Shown here: piece after piece, positions 1-12,814 of the stretch | Numbering within the stretch: the first letter of the stretch is position 1 | Layout of the letters: each line of letters begins with the position of its first letter | NCBI RefSeq assembly: GCF_004011885.1 | Contig: NZ_SBEF01000023.1 | Span: forward strand, 1-56,322 | Direction: 5' to 3' | Origin: Serratia microhaemolytica | GTDB lineage: Bacteria; Pseudomonadota; Gammaproteobacteria; Enterobacterales; Enterobacteriaceae | Length of the DNA: 56,322 bases | The notes under the pieces: model-generated | The model's database searches: none | What the model was told of the DNA's origin: nothing | What the model saw: only the letters and a program-made list of their open reading frames with translations | Program-made: the position numbers and the translations under genes

Positions 1-6
1 CGAACA

Positions 7-126
7 TGCCTGGCGGCGATAGCGCGGTGGTCCCACCTGACCCCATGCCGAACTCAGAAGTGAAACGCCGTAGCGCCGATGGTAGTGTGGGGTCTCCCCA
101 TGCGAGAGTAGGACACTGCCAGGCAC
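7..126 (+). rRNA. rrf: 5S ribosomal RNA, first copy
   Basis: A 120-nt 5S rRNA with the enterobacterial sequence, starting TGCCTGGCGG and ending in the complementary CCAGGCAC. The terminal helix is fully paired. It is the 3' end of a ribosomal RNA operon whose 16S and 23S genes lie left of the window. It is followed by tRNA-Thr and a second 5S gene, the arrangement found at the end of rrnD in E. coli (rrfD-thrV-rrfF). Confidence 0.97.
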
Positions 127-140
127 CAAATAAGAAGTAA

Positions 141-216
141 GCTGATATGGCTCAGTTGGTAGAGCGCACCCTTGGTAAGGGTGAGGTCCCCAGTTCGAAT
201 CTGGGTATCAGCACCA
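141..216 (+). tRNA. thrV: tRNA-Thr (anticodon GGT)
   Basis: A 76-nt cloverleaf with an encoded CCA end. The anticodon stem CACCC/GGGTG encloses the loop TTGGTAA, placing anticodon GGT at 174-176; the T-arm carries GTTCGAATC. It sits 14 nt after the first 5S gene and is presumably co-transcribed and processed from the rRNA operon. Position and identity match thrV of the E. coli rrnD operon. Confidence 0.97.
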
Positions 217-273
217 CTTTAGCGAAGTGATTTGTCAGCTAGAATTTCGAATAAAATATATAGAAACAGAATT

Positions 274-393
274 TGCCTGGCGGCGATAGCGCAGTGGTCC
301 CACCTGATCCCATGCCGAACTCAGAAGTGAAACGCTGTAGCGCCGATGGTAGTGTGGGGTCTCCCCATGCGAGAGTAGGACACTGCCAAGCAC
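274..393 (+). rRNA. rrf: 5S ribosomal RNA, second (diverged) copy
   Basis: Second 120-nt 5S gene downstream of tRNA-Thr, equivalent to rrfF of E. coli. It differs from the first copy at four positions: 293 (G to A), 308 (C to T), 336 (C to T) and 389 (G to A). In 5S numbering these are residues 20, 35, 63 and 116. Residues 20 and 63 pair in helix II, so two of the changes turn a G-C pair into A-U. Residue 116 pairs with C4 in helix I and is now a C-A mismatch. The gene is probably transcribed with the operon; how well it enters ribosomes cannot be judged from sequence. Confidence 0.95.
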
Positions 394-400
394 CAAATAA

Positions 401-440
401 AACAAAAGAACCCACGAATGTGGGTTTTTTTGTTTTATTT
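401..440 (+). terminator. rRNA operon terminator
   Basis: Stem CCCAC (411-415) and GTGGG (420-424) with loop GAAT, followed by a T-run, and extended by A-rich and T-rich flanks that can also pair. It closes the rRNA operon. Read on the minus strand the hairpin is also followed by T-rich sequence, so it may also stop transcription from the hydrolase-like gene on the other strand. Confidence 0.85.
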
Positions 441-496
441 GCTCAATGCTTATCTCTTCAACTGATACTTCCGTGTTCTGCTTGACGTTTAACAGG

Positions 497-1612
497 TCAA
501 TGCTCGGAGGTTAGTGCTAACACGTTGCTAAAGCTATGTTGGCTTCCCGATTCGATTTCAGATTGGCTGATAAGTAATGCCTTACCAACCACCCAGCTCA
601 GAGATTGATAATAGTGCTCTTGCCAGCTATGTGTGCTGCTGTCATCCAATGCTATATGCTCAGCTTTAACCTGATTTTTTTCATTGAATAACTTGGTAAA
701 ATGTTCAACAAGTGAAAGCTGTGGTGCATTTTTGGGATCATAAGACGTGATCAGGACGCGCTTGTTTTTAGCTAGAGATTGGCGAGCGGGTGGTAGTTCT
801 CCTAATGGTGACGCTAGCAGGGCACCTGCATAAGTTTTAGGATATTTGGCCAGTAAATTGGCCGCATGTAATGCTCCTTGACCATGAGCACTGAGATAGA
901 TTTGGTGTTGATTCAGCTTGTATTTTGTTGCTAACTCTTTTAGTGCTCTAGAGATGACTTGATGGGTTTTCTTCTCATCAAGGTTTGACCAACGAAAACT
1001 CTCTTCTGCCAGCATCTCTGTGCCATTGATGGCAATAAAAACAATACCGGCACGTGTAAATAATTGCTGTTCCTCTGGACTGATGGTTGCAGCCTTGCCA
1101 TAAGGATGCAAATAGACGATCACAGGCCACCCCTCGGTTGGAGTGGCAGTATTTGGCGTTGTATAAAAGAATTTGCCTTCAAATTGCGTTGCATACTGTT
1201 GATGGCGTGTTCTGGTCTCGGCTAGGATTGAGTGGTAGACATCACTGTGTTGCAAATTGCTGAATGCACGCTCCTCTAATAGGCTATAGTAGTACCACAA
1301 TCCACGGTCAGCACTGATTTGCAGATACCGTTCAGCCAGTTCAGTTTGTCCGGTTTCCGCTAATGCAGCCGCAAGCTGAAAAGGAGCCCAAATGTTGTGC
1401 TCATCTTCACGTAACAATTTTAGATAGAGGGCCATCGCCTCTGTTTTCTTATCTTCAGGAGTGAGGCTACTGCGTGGCAGTTGCACCGTGAGCGGATGAC
1501 GAATGTGGCGCTCTATTGGCTGCTCACCATCAGGATAGTGTATTTCATTGGCAATCAGGGGAGCACAGCCAAGAGTTATCAATGTGGATAAAATAAAATT
1601 CTTAAATTTCAT
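497..1612 (-). CDS. Exported alpha/beta-hydrolase-like protein with altered nucleophile elbow
   Basis: A 371-residue protein starting at the ATG at 1612 (MKFKNF). A TTG 60 nt upstream would add an implausible extension in front of the signal sequence. Residues 1-21 look like a secretion signal (basic start, then a hydrophobic stretch ending near LIAN). Residues 75-105 resemble one TPR-type helical pair (AALAETGQTELAERYL). From about residue 145 onward the pattern is that of an alpha/beta hydrolase: strand plus oxyanion turn (VIVYLHPYG, 165-172), nucleophile elbow region (YLSAHGQGA, 239-247) and a late THSW resembling the catalytic histidine region. Where GHSxGG is usual this protein has AHGQGA, so Gly244 occupies the position of the catalytic serine. 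It may be an inactive hydrolase fold or use another residue. Substrate and gene name are not recognised. It stands alone, facing the end of the rRNA operon. Confidence 0.7.
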   Translation of the reverse strand: MKFKNFILSTLITLGCAPLIANEIHYPDGEQPIERHIRHPLTVQLPRSSLTPEDKKTEAMALYLKLLREDEHNIWAPFQLAAALAETGQTELAERYLQISADRGLWYYYSLLEERAFSNLQHSDVYHSILAETRTRHQQYATQFEGKFFYTTPNTATPTEGWPVIVYLHPYGKAATISPEEQQLFTRAGIVFIAINGTEMLAEESFRWSNLDEKKTHQVISRALKELATKYKLNQHQIYLSAHGQGALHAANLLAKYPKTYAGALLASPLGELPPARQSLAKNKRVLITSYDPKNAPQLSLVEHFTKLFNEKNQVKAEHIALDDSSTHSWQEHYYQSLSWVVGKALLISQSEIESGSQHSFSNVLALTSEH

Positions 1613-2181
1613 TTTTTTATTTTCTTTCTGTGTCAGGCAAAGAGGCTGGATGGCAGCTAATAGCGCTAGCAATAGCGTTGATCACCAGCGGCAGACAGCA
1701 ACGAAGGAGTAAACTCGGTAGTGAATAGCAGATAAGTTAAAAGCACCTGGTTCCTGTTTCGACATGATAATCTCTCCTTATTTTCATACAACCAACCTAA
1801 GTCCAGCTCTCGGGCAATTTCATTACTGCTGAGCGGGAGTCTACCTGCCCTAATCACACCAAACAGTGACCAATGTTGCACTAACGTTAAGTAATCAGCA
1901 TTGCAGGTCACAACATCAGGATTAAGTTGCAAACTATTGGGAATTAATGGATGCAATTTTGATTGAAGAAGTCAAAAATAGCCTCGAATGGCTCACATTA
2001 TAACCTATGGGTTTTATGTTTATCTAGGTTTTGTTTTCATATTGAAATTTAATCTTGCATTTTTGTTATTTTGCGACATCTTCATCCGATATATGCTTGC
2101 TGGTGATCCAATAGTGATTTTCACTTGCTCTTTCCCGGTGATAAACATCGTAGTGCTAGCCTAGAGAGGTATGCGGTGTGT
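1613..2181. other. Intergenic region with an unassigned reading frame
   Basis: Stretch between the hydrolase-like gene and mnmE. A minus-strand frame at 1666-1956 (96 codons) begins with TTG, has no internal ATG and shows no family that I recognise. It could be the remnant of a small gene or chance. The part at 1957-2181 is A+T-rich with no clear hairpin or gene. Confidence 0.4.
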
Positions 2182-3546
2182 TTACTTACCAATACAGAAA
2201 CTGGAAAAAATGCGTCCAAGTAGATCGTCAGAACTAAATTCGCCAGTGATTTCGCTTAATGACTGCTGGGCCAGACGCAGCTCTTCTGCTAGCAATTCCC
2301 CGGCATAGCGACTTAATAGTTGACTGTTACCTTCCTGTAAGTGCTCTGCAGCTTGTTCTAAGGCTTGTAGATGTCGACGGCGTGCCAGAAAGCTCCCCTC
2401 AAGACTGCCACTGAAACCGATACTCTGTTTCAAATGCTGGCGCAATAGCTCAATTCCTTCACCAGTACGAGCACAAAGCCGTATTACGGTATGTCGATTC
2501 ACTTCACTGACACCAAGCATTTCACCCGTGATATCTGCCTTGTTGCGTATGACAGTAACAGGTAAGCCTGCTGGCAGTCGGCTGACGAATTCCGGCCAAA
2601 TCTCAGTGGGTTCGGTTGCTGTGGTGGTGGTGCTGTCGACCATAAAGAGTACCCGATCTGCCTGTGAGATCTCCTGCCAAGCTCGTTCTATGCCAATGCG
2701 CTCCACTTCATCACTAGCATCACGCAGGCCAGCAGTATCAATGATATGCAGTGGCATACCATCAATATGGATATGTTCACGCAGAACATCTCGTGTAGTT
2801 CCGGCAATCTCGGTAACGATGGCCGCTTCATGACCTGCTAATGCATTTAATAGGCTTGATTTTCCAGCATTAGGACGTCCAGCAATGACGACTTTCATCC
2901 CTTCTCGCAGTAGCCTGCCTTCGTGAGCAGAAGCACGTACTTGCTCCAGATCGACAATGATCTGCTGTAACTGTGCAGTAACGTGGCCATCTGAGAGGAA
3001 GTCGATCTCTTCATCAGGAAAATCGATGGCTGCTTCAACATAGGTGCGTAAGTGAGTAAGCGCTTCCACCAATTGATTGATGCGAGTGGAAAATGCCCCC
3101 TGCAATGAGTGAACCGCACTGCGTGCAGCTTGCTCCGAACTGGCATCGATCAGGTCAGCAATTGCTTCTGCTTGGGTGAGATCAAGCTTGTCATTGATGA
3201 AAGCGCGTTCAGAGAATTCTCCGGGTCTTGCAATCCGAACACCTGGTAGAGCGATGATTTGTTTGAGTAGTAGATCGAGAACGATAGGCCCTCCATGACC
3301 TTGTAGTTCTAGAACATCTTCACCGGTAAAAGAGTGAGGGGCCGGGAACCAGAGCACGATTCCCTGATCCAGCACCGAACCTTGGCTATCATGAAACGGT
3401 AGATATTCCGCGTAACGCGGTTTGGGTAATTTACCCAGGACCTGTTGTGCAACCTGTTTTGCCTGATAACCAGAGATGCGTACAATGCCAATTCCTCCCC
3501 TTCCAGGTGCGGTAGCAATAGCAGCAATAGTATCAGTGCAATTCAT
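2182..3546 (-). CDS. mnmE: tRNA modification GTPase MnmE
   Basis: MnmE (TrmE), 454 residues, the full family length. With MnmG it installs the 5-carboxymethylaminomethyl group on wobble uridine 34 of certain tRNAs in the cytoplasm. Residues 1-120 are the tetrahydrofolate-binding domain. An inserted G domain shows G1 GRPNAGKS (223-230), TTRD (about 250-253), DTAGL (270-274) and NKAD. The protein ends in CIGK, whose Cys451 is the family's conserved C-terminal cysteine. The ATG at 3546 follows GAGGG on the minus strand. It lies downstream of yidC as in other enterics, separated by a strong hairpin, so it probably needs readthrough or its own promoter. Confidence 0.98.
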   Translation of the reverse strand: MNCTDTIAAIATAPGRGGIGIVRISGYQAKQVAQQVLGKLPKPRYAEYLPFHDSQGSVLDQGIVLWFPAPHSFTGEDVLELQGHGGPIVLDLLLKQIIALPGVRIARPGEFSERAFINDKLDLTQAEAIADLIDASSEQAARSAVHSLQGAFSTRINQLVEALTHLRTYVEAAIDFPDEEIDFLSDGHVTAQLQQIIVDLEQVRASAHEGRLLREGMKVVIAGRPNAGKSSLLNALAGHEAAIVTEIAGTTRDVLREHIHIDGMPLHIIDTAGLRDASDEVERIGIERAWQEISQADRVLFMVDSTTTTATEPTEIWPEFVSRLPAGLPVTVIRNKADITGEMLGVSEVNRHTVIRLCARTGEGIELLRQHLKQSIGFSGSLEGSFLARRRHLQALEQAAEHLQEGNSQLLSRYAGELLAEELRLAQQSLSEITGEFSSDDLLGRIFSSFCIGK

Positions 3547-3585
3547 AACAGGCCCTCTTTTGAATCAAAACAAAATAGCAGAGAT

Positions 3586-3612
3586 AGAAAAAGGCGGCCA
3601 TAAGACCGCCTT
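3586..3612 (-). terminator. Intrinsic terminator downstream of yidC
   Basis: Perfect 7-bp stem (3591-3597 with 3606-3612) and an 8-nt loop. On the minus strand it is followed by TTTTTCT. It lies between the end of yidC and the start of mnmE, so it should end or attenuate the rpmH-rnpA-yidD-yidC transcript. Confidence 0.8.
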
Positions 3613-3676
3613 CGACGCTATCTGATCAGTTGGTCGTTAGTATGTAACAAGCAACATCAGATGGTTTACTGTGTCA

Positions 3677-5314
3677 TTATGCGTTCTTCTCACGGCTATG
3701 GAGACCGCGCTTTTCCAGTCCACGGTAGATCATTTGCTGTTGGACAATGGTTACCAAGTTACTGACGGTATAGTAAAGCACCAGACCTGACGGGAACCAG
3801 AGGAAGAAAATAGTGAAGATCACTGGCATGAAGTTCATGATCTTCTGCTGCATCGGATCTGTAATTGTGGTTGGCGACATCTTCTGAATGAAGAACATGG
3901 TCAGCCCCATCAACAATGGCAGAATGTAGTAGGGATCTTGTGCTGAGAGATCCTTAATCCACCAAATAAACGGTGCATGACGCAGCTCAACCGAACTCAT
4001 TAACATATAGTAGAGTGCTAGGAAGATCGGCATCTGGATCAGCAGAGGTAAGCAGCCACCGAGTGGGTTAACTTTTTCCGCTTTATACAGCGCCATCATC
4101 TCCTGACTCATGCGCTGCTTGTCATCACCAATTCGTTCGCGCATTGCTTGCAGTTTTGGCTGCAACAGGCGCATTTTCGCCATTGAGGTATATTGTGCTT
4201 TAGTCAATGGATACATGATCCCGCGCACAATAAAGGTGATGATGATGATTGAAAAGCCCCAGTTATTGATAAATCCATTGATAAACTTCAGCAGTTTAAA
4301 CAGCGGCTGAGAGATAAACCACAACCAGCCATAATCAACAGTCAGGTCGAGATGCGGTGCTAGGTTTGCCATTTTCTCCTGCAACTCAGGCCCAACCCAC
4401 AGTGTAGCACTCAGTTTCTGTTGTGTACCTGGCTGAATAACCACTGGCAGCGACTTAAAACCGATAGTCGCTACGTTTTTGTCATCACTCTTTCGGGTAT
4501 AGAAGGTATTTAGCCCTTCGGTGTGTGGTACCCACGCAGTAGCAAAATACTGCTGCAACATAGCAACCCAGCCGCCTTGAGTGGTGATATTTAACTCGTC
4601 TTTCTTATCAAACTCATGCTTTTGATACTTATTATCGCTGCTTGAGTAGGCCGAACCACGGAAAGTGTGCAGAGCAAAGTTGCTACTGCCAGTATCACGA
4701 TGCTGAGGCAGAGCAACGTTCTGCTTCAATTGACCAAACAGTGTTAGCTCAAGTGGGGCTTGGCTTTTATTGACGATAGAGTAATCAACACCAATGGCAT
4801 AATCACCACGGCGTAATACGAAGGTTTTAGTAAACAGCGAACCATCCTTACCAGTGAAAGTGAGCGGAATGCGTAGCTCACTTTCACCATCAGCCAAGGT
4901 AAAGCTGCTCTGTTCAACATCAAACAGTGGACGTTGGCCATTAGCAGGGTTATCTGGCCCATCTCTACCGGTTAGACCACTTTGCGCCTGATAGACAAAA
5001 AATGGTGAGGTCTCTAGCAGTTGGAAAGGCTGTGAAGAGCCGAGAGCATCGTTGTAGGCAAGCAAATTGGCCTGAATAATGTCGCCACCTTGGGTATTTA
5101 TCAGCAGCGAAAGCACGTCAGTTTTAACGGTGATCAGTTTGCCCCGGTCACTGCTGAGTCCAGCTATCTTGCTATTGTCAGCAAGTGGTGCATTGATGCT
5201 CTGCTCTACATTCTGAACAACTGGTTGCGGCGCATGGTCCGTCTGCCAGGTTTGCCAGATTATAAAAGAGACAAACAGTAGCGCGATGAGAAAAAGGTTG
5301 CGTTGCGAATCCAT
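3677..5314 (-). CDS. yidC: Membrane protein insertase YidC
   Basis: Inner-membrane insertase and foldase of 545 residues (E. coli 548). It works alone or with SecYEG to insert and fold membrane proteins such as ATP synthase subunit c and CyoA, which is also encoded in this window. Visible parts: an N-terminal membrane segment (about residues 6-20, [13 protein letters not shown]), a large periplasmic domain to about residue 335, then the five-helix core. The core carries the conserved arginine in [11 protein letters not shown] and the motif [14 protein letters not shown]. It is 2 nt downstream of yidD, so translation is probably coupled. Confidence 0.98.
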   Translation of the reverse strand: MDSQRNLFLIALLFVSFIIWQTWQTDHAPQPVVQNVEQSINAPLADNSKIAGLSSDRGKLITVKTDVLSLLINTQGGDIIQANLLAYNDALGSSQPFQLLETSPFFVYQAQSGLTGRDGPDNPANGQRPLFDVEQSSFTLADGESELRIPLTFTGKDGSLFTKTFVLRRGDYAIGVDYSIVNKSQAPLELTLFGQLKQNVALPQHRDTGSSNFALHTFRGSAYSSSDNKYQKHEFDKKDELNITTQGGWVAMLQQYFATAWVPHTEGLNTFYTRKSDDKNVATIGFKSLPVVIQPGTQQKLSATLWVGPELQEKMANLAPHLDLTVDYGWLWFISQPLFKLLKFINGFINNWGFSIIIITFIVRGIMYPLTKAQYTSMAKMRLLQPKLQAMRERIGDDKQRMSQEMMALYKAEKVNPLGGCLPLLIQMPIFLALYYMLMSSVELRHAPFIWWIKDLSAQDPYYILPLLMGLTMFFIQKMSPTTITDPMQQKIMNFMPVIFTIFFLWFPSGLVLYYTVSNLVTIVQQQMIYRGLEKRGLHSREKNA

Positions 5315-5316
5315 CG

Positions 5317-5574
5317 TTAGTGTTCTCTGTTATCATCGATTTTCGGCGGCACGGGATCATCACCACCGGGGTTCAAAGGATGGCATTTTAATACGCGTTT
5401 CAGTGTTAACCAACTGCCTTTTAGCATACCAAACCGCCCTAATGCTTCAATTGCGTAGTGAGAGCAAGTTGGCTGAAAACGGCAACGCGGACCAAGCAGC
5501 GGACTGATCAGCCACTGGTATACCTTTACTACGCCAATCAGCAGGCGTGCGCCTGGTGACAGTGGCGATGCCAT
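5317..5574 (-). CDS. yidD: Membrane protein insertion efficiency factor YidD
   Basis: Small protein of 85 residues with the YidD signature: an amphipathic N-terminal helix ([18 protein letters not shown]) followed by [15 protein letters not shown] with its conserved cysteines, then [14 protein letters not shown]. YidD is thought to associate with the inner face of the membrane and assist YidC-dependent insertion. Its start lies inside the end of rnpA (37-nt overlap) and it ends 2 nt before yidC, the universal rpmH-rnpA-yidD-yidC order. Confidence 0.95.
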   Translation of the reverse strand: MASPLSPGARLLIGVVKVYQWLISPLLGPRCRFQPTCSHYAIEALGRFGMLKGSWLTLKRVLKCHPLNPGGDDPVPPKIDDNREH

Positions 5575-5897
5575 AATTTTTCCAATGCTTTCGTCAGTGC
5601 ATGGTTATCTAATTCTGCAGCCCCTTTTTTGACTACAACGACAAAATCCATAGCCGGCAATGTATGCTGACGCAAACGGAAACTCTCGCGGGTAAGGCGT
5701 TTGATCCGGTTACGCTCATGTGCCCGTTTGACCTGTTTTTTGGCGACGGTAAGACCGATACGGGGATGCCCCAGCAGATTCTGGCGGCCGAGAATAGTGA
5801 TTTGCGGCGTGCCAGCACGTTGTGGCTGCTGGAAGACGAAAGTGAATTCGGTGGGAGTTAACAAGCGCAACTCCCTGGGAAAAGCGAGCTTAACCAC
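5538..5897 (-). CDS. rnpA: Ribonuclease P protein component
   Basis: The 119-residue basic protein that binds the catalytic RNA of RNase P and helps it recognise and cut pre-tRNA 5' leaders. The signature is [13 protein letters not shown] with the conserved RNR motif. It begins with GTG at 5897 ([10 protein letters not shown]), as in E. coli. It overlaps yidD by 37 nt and follows rpmH by 18 nt in the same transcript. Confidence 0.97.
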   Translation of the reverse strand: MVKLAFPRELRLLTPTEFTFVFQQPQRAGTPQITILGRQNLLGHPRIGLTVAKKQVKRAHERNRIKRLTRESFRLRQHTLPAMDFVVVVKKGAAELDNHALTKALEKLWHRHCHQAHAC

Positions 5898-5915
5898 TAA
5901 GTGGATTAGCTTTTA

Positions 5916-6526
<611 letters not shown>

Positions 6527-7921
6527 GTGTCACTTTCCCTTTGGCAGCAGTGTCTTGCCCGATTGCAGGATGAATTACCCGCTACAGAATTCAGTATGTG
6601 GATACGCCCGTTACAGGCGGAACTGACTGACAATACCTTGGCACTGTATGCCCCCAATCGTTTCGTGTTGGATTGGGTTCGTGATAAATACTTAAATAAC
6701 ATCAATAGGCTACTTGGCGATTTCTGTGGGGCCAACATGCCGTTGCTGCGTTTTGAAGTGGGCAGTAAGCCTGTGCTGCCAACGGTCAGTGCTGCTGTTT
6801 CTACCGTCAGCAGCACGGTAGCGACTGCACCGGTGGCGCGTAGCTCGGCACCGGCTCGTCCAAGTTGGGATAATGCTGCACCACCGCCGGAGCTTTCTTA
6901 CCGTTCCAATGTCAATCCCAAGCACACATTCGACAATTTTGTTGAGGGTAAGTCGAACCAGCTAGCACGTGCCGCAGCACGTCAGGTAGCGGATAACCCG
7001 GGTGGTGCTTACAATCCGCTATTTCTGTATGGTGGTACCGGACTGGGCAAAACCCACCTGTTACACGCCGTGGGTAATGGCATCATGGCACGTAAGGCGA
7101 ATGCTAAAGTTGTCTACATGCATTCAGAGCGTTTCGTCCAGGATATGGTGAAGGCATTACAAAATAATGCGATAGAAGAGTTCAAGCGTTATTACCGCTC
7201 AGTCGATGCGCTACTTATCGATGATATTCAGTTTTTTGCCAACAAAGAGCGCTCACAGGAAGAGTTCTTTCATACATTTAATGCGTTACTGGAAGGTAAC
7301 CAGCAGATTATTTTAACCTCTGACCGTTATCCAAAAGAGATCAGCGGTGTTGAAGATCGTCTGAAGTCGCGTTTCGGTTGGGGGCTGACGGTGGCAATTG
7401 AACCGCCGGAGTTAGAAACTCGAGTAGCGATCCTGATGAAAAAAGCGGATGAAAACGATATCCGCCTGCCTGGCGAAGTGGCCTTTTTCATCGCCAAACG
7501 CCTGCGTTCCAATGTTCGCGAGCTGGAAGGCGCGCTGAATAGGGTGATTGCGAATGCCAATTTTACTGGACGAGCCATCACTATTGATTTTGTGCGAGAG
7601 GCATTGCGTGATCTGCTTGCACTGCAAGAAAAACTTGTCACGATTGATAATATTCAGAAAACGGTAGCAGAGTATTACAAAGTTAAAGTTGCTGATTTGC
7701 TCTCGAAGCGGCGTTCACGCTCGGTAGCGCGGCCACGCCAAATGGCAATGGCTTTGGCGAAGGAGTTGACTAATCACAGCCTGCCAGAAATTGGTGATGC
7801 ATTTGGTGGTCGTGATCATACCACGGTGCTACATGCGTGTCGTAAAATCGAGCAGTTGCGTGAAGAAAGTCATGACATCAAAGAAGATTTTTCCAATTTA
7901 ATCAGAACATTGTCATCATAA
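6527..7921 (+). CDS. dnaA: Chromosomal replication initiator protein DnaA
   Basis: Initiator ATPase of 464 residues (E. coli 467). It binds DnaA boxes, melts oriC and loads DnaB. The start is GTG at 6527 (MSLSLWQQC), preceded by GTGGAG; the in-frame GTG at 6515 lies inside that ribosome binding site. Domain I is residues 1 to about 85 and domain II is a short Ala/Ser/Thr/Val-rich linker. Domain III carries Walker A GGTGLGKT (169-176) and Walker B LLIDDIQF (229-236). Domain IV carries the DNA-binding helix-turn-helix with [11 protein letters not shown] (about 427-437). It is the first gene of dnaA-dnaN-recF-gyrB, 5 nt before dnaN. Confidence 0.99.
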   Translation: MSLSLWQQCLARLQDELPATEFSMWIRPLQAELTDNTLALYAPNRFVLDWVRDKYLNNINRLLGDFCGANMPLLRFEVGSKPVLPTVSAAVSTVSSTVATAPVARSSAPARPSWDNAAPPPELSYRSNVNPKHTFDNFVEGKSNQLARAAARQVADNPGGAYNPLFLYGGTGLGKTHLLHAVGNGIMARKANAKVVYMHSERFVQDMVKALQNNAIEEFKRYYRSVDALLIDDIQFFANKERSQEEFFHTFNALLEGNQQIILTSDRYPKEISGVEDRLKSRFGWGLTVAIEPPELETRVAILMKKADENDIRLPGEVAFFIAKRLRSNVRELEGALNRVIANANFTGRAITIDFVREALRDLLALQEKLVTIDNIQKTVAEYYKVKVADLLSKRRSRSVARPRQMAMALAKELTNHSLPEIGDAFGGRDHTTVLHACRKIEQLREESHDIKEDFSNLIRTLSS

Positions 7922-7926
7922 TCCCT

Positions 7927-9027
7927 ATGAAATTTATCGTTGAACGTGAGCATCTGTTAAAACCGCTACAGCAAGTGAGCAGTCCTTTGGGGGGGCGTCC
8001 TGCGTCACCTATTTTAGGGCATCTACTGCTGCAAGTGACGGAAGGAACCCTGCTGCTGACAGGCACCGATCTCGAAATGGAGATGGTGGCAAGGGTAACT
8101 CTCTCTCTGCCGCACCAGACGGGCGCAACCACTGTACCGGCGCGTAAATTCCTAGATATCTGTCGAGGGCTACCAGAAGGGGCCGAAATCACCGTCACTT
8201 TAGAGGGGGAACGCATGTCGGTGCGTTCTGGCCGTAGCCGTTTTTCACTTTCAACCCTGCCAGCAGAGACTTTCCCGAATTTAGGTGAATGGCAGAGCGA
8301 GGTCGAACTGACCTTGCCACAAGCGACGTTAAAACGGCTGATCGACGCCACGCAATTCTCGATGGCTCATCAGGATGTACGTTACTACCTGAATGGCATG
8401 TTATTTGAGACTGCCGGTGAAGAACTGCGAACGGTGGCTACTGATGGTCACCGTTTGGCTGTCTGCTCAATGCCACTTGGCCAGTCATTACCGACCCATT
8501 CGGTGATTGTACCGCGTAAGGGGGTGATTGAGCTGGTTCGTTTGTTGGATGGTGGTGAAGCACCATTACGGATCCAGATTGGCAGCAACAACATTCGCGC
8601 TCATGTTGGTGATTTTACCTTCACTTCCAAGCTGGTTGATGGTCGTTTCCCAGATTATCGTCGCGTGTTACCAAAAAATCCCGACAAAATATTGCAGGCC
8701 AACTGTGAACTGCTCAAACAGGCTTTTGCCCGTGCTGCGATTTTATCGAATGAGAAATTTCGCGGCGTGCGGCTGTTCGTGCAGCAGAATCAACTGAGGA
8801 TCACCGCTAATAATCCAGAACAGGAAGAAGCGGAAGAGATCCTTGACGTAAACTACAACGGTAGCGAAATGGAGATAGGCTTTAACGTCAGCTACATGCT
8901 TGATGTGCTTAATGCTCTGAAATGTGAAGATGTTCGTTTACTGTTGATAGATGCCGTCTCCAGTGTGCAGATCGAAGATAACGCCAGTCAGGCTGCGGCC
9001 TATGTTGTTATGCCAATGCGTTTGTAA
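7927..9027 (+). CDS. dnaN: DNA polymerase III beta sliding clamp
   Basis: Beta clamp of 366 residues, identical in length to the E. coli protein. It dimerises into a ring that tethers DNA polymerase III and other partners to DNA. The three-domain clamp sequence is intact from MKFIVEREHLLKPLQQV to the terminal AAYVVMPMRL, which contributes to the hydrophobic partner-binding pocket. The ATG is 5 nt after the dnaA stop with no strong ribosome binding site, consistent with translational coupling. Confidence 0.99.
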   Translation: MKFIVEREHLLKPLQQVSSPLGGRPASPILGHLLLQVTEGTLLLTGTDLEMEMVARVTLSLPHQTGATTVPARKFLDICRGLPEGAEITVTLEGERMSVRSGRSRFSLSTLPAETFPNLGEWQSEVELTLPQATLKRLIDATQFSMAHQDVRYYLNGMLFETAGEELRTVATDGHRLAVCSMPLGQSLPTHSVIVPRKGVIELVRLLDGGEAPLRIQIGSNNIRAHVGDFTFTSKLVDGRFPDYRRVLPKNPDKILQANCELLKQAFARAAILSNEKFRGVRLFVQQNQLRITANNPEQEEAEEILDVNYNGSEMEIGFNVSYMLDVLNALKCEDVRLLLIDAVSSVQIEDNASQAAAYVVMPMRL

Positions 9028-9160
9028 TCAATGGCTGGCGATTTAACTGGCTTACACATTACTGGCGCACTATCTGCTTCCTGTTGCTTGTGCTCAGTTA
9101 CGGGTTACCGCACCGTCGTGCTAACCCGAACAGCACGTTTGCATAATAAGTAGCCTTATT

Positions 9161-10246
9161 ATGGCGTTGACTCGTCTGTTAATTAAAGACTTCCGCAATA
9201 TTGCTGCTGCAGAGATGGCACCGGCAGCCGGATTCAATTTTTTAGTTGGTGCTAACGGCAGTGGCAAGAGCAGTGTGCTGGAAGCGGTTTATACTTTAGG
9301 ACACGGGCGAGCATTTCGTACTCTGTTGACTGGACGCGTGATCCGTCATGAACAGCCTGAATTTGTACTACATGCCCGTATTGCGTTAGCCGAGCGCCAG
9401 TTATCGCTTGGCTTAAGTAAGAGTCGTCACGGCGATAGCCGGGTCAGGATAGACGGTAACGACGGACATAAAGTGGCTGAACTTGCTCAGCTACTACCGA
9501 TGCAGTTGATTACTCCAGAAGGGTTTAGCCTGCTCAATGGTGGCCCGAAGTATCGGCGTGCTTTTCTGGATTGGGGCTGTTTTCATAATGATCTAGGTTT
9601 TTTCACTGCTTGGAGCAATCTTAAACGGCTACTCAAACAGCGCAATGCAGCGCTACGCCAAGTGCGCCGTTATGCAGAACTGCGTGTATGGGATCAACAA
9701 CTGATCCCACTGGCTGAACGCATCAGTGACTGGCGCGCAGCTTACAGTGAAGCAATTGCAGCGGATATTAGTGCCACTTGCGAACAGTTTTTACCCGGGT
9801 TTGCGTTGACGTTCTCTTTTCAGCGAGGTTGGGCAAAAGAGCACAGCTATGCTGAACTGTTGGAAAACCAGTTTGAACGCGACCGAGCATTAACTTATAC
9901 CGCGTTTGGTCCGCATAAAGCTGATTTTCGCATTCGTGCAGCGGGCACACCGGTAGAGGATTTATTATCACGCGGTCAGCTTAAATTGCTGATGTGTGCA
10001 TTGCGTTTAGCGCAGGGTGAATTTCTCACCCGCCAGAGCGGGCGATGCTGCCTGTATCTGATCGATGATTTTGCCTCTGAACTGGACACCCATCATCGTC
10101 GCTTGTTGGCGGAACGTCTGAAAGCGACTCAGGCACAAGTTTTTGTCAGCGCAGTCAGTGCTGAACAGGTATCTGACATGATGGATGAAAAGGGCAAGAT
10201 GTTCCACGTGGAACAGGGTAAAATAGAGCTTCAACCACAGGATTAA
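9161..10246 (+). CDS. recF: DNA replication and repair protein RecF
   Basis: RecF of 361 residues, an SMC/ABC-like ATPase. With RecO and RecR it loads RecA at single-strand gaps. It has Walker [10 protein letters not shown] near residue 30, an ABC signature-like [10 protein letters not shown] and Walker [13 protein letters not shown]. It lies 133 nt after dnaN and ends 18 nt before gyrB, so it is probably part of the same operon. Confidence 0.98.
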   Translation: MALTRLLIKDFRNIAAAEMAPAAGFNFLVGANGSGKSSVLEAVYTLGHGRAFRTLLTGRVIRHEQPEFVLHARIALAERQLSLGLSKSRHGDSRVRIDGNDGHKVAELAQLLPMQLITPEGFSLLNGGPKYRRAFLDWGCFHNDLGFFTAWSNLKRLLKQRNAALRQVRRYAELRVWDQQLIPLAERISDWRAAYSEAIAADISATCEQFLPGFALTFSFQRGWAKEHSYAELLENQFERDRALTYTAFGPHKADFRIRAAGTPVEDLLSRGQLKLLMCALRLAQGEFLTRQSGRCCLYLIDDFASELDTHHRRLLAERLKATQAQVFVSAVSAEQVSDMMDEKGKMFHVEQGKIELQPQD

Positions 10247-12679
<2,433 letters not shown>

Positions 12680-12703
12680 TATTGGGCTGAACTGATTGAA
12701 TAA

Positions 12704-12727
12704 GGGAGGTTCGCTGTTGAACCTCCC
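12704..12727 (+). terminator. Hairpin downstream of gyrB
   Basis: Perfect 9-bp stem GGGAGGTTC/GAACCTCCC with a 6-nt loop, 24 nt after the gyrB stop. No T-run follows, so it may act as a weak or factor-assisted terminator or protect the mRNA 3' end. Confidence 0.5.
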
Positions 12728-12814
12728 ACTCGCCTGTCTGACTGCAGAGTATCTACCTGCGGTTGGAACCGTGCATATAACCTTCTGAAAGCAATATGTC
12801 TCAACACAGGTTGA

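Noticed and set aside
273-485. A 70-codon frame over the second 5S gene
   Set aside because: The sequence is a 5S rRNA gene and its terminator.
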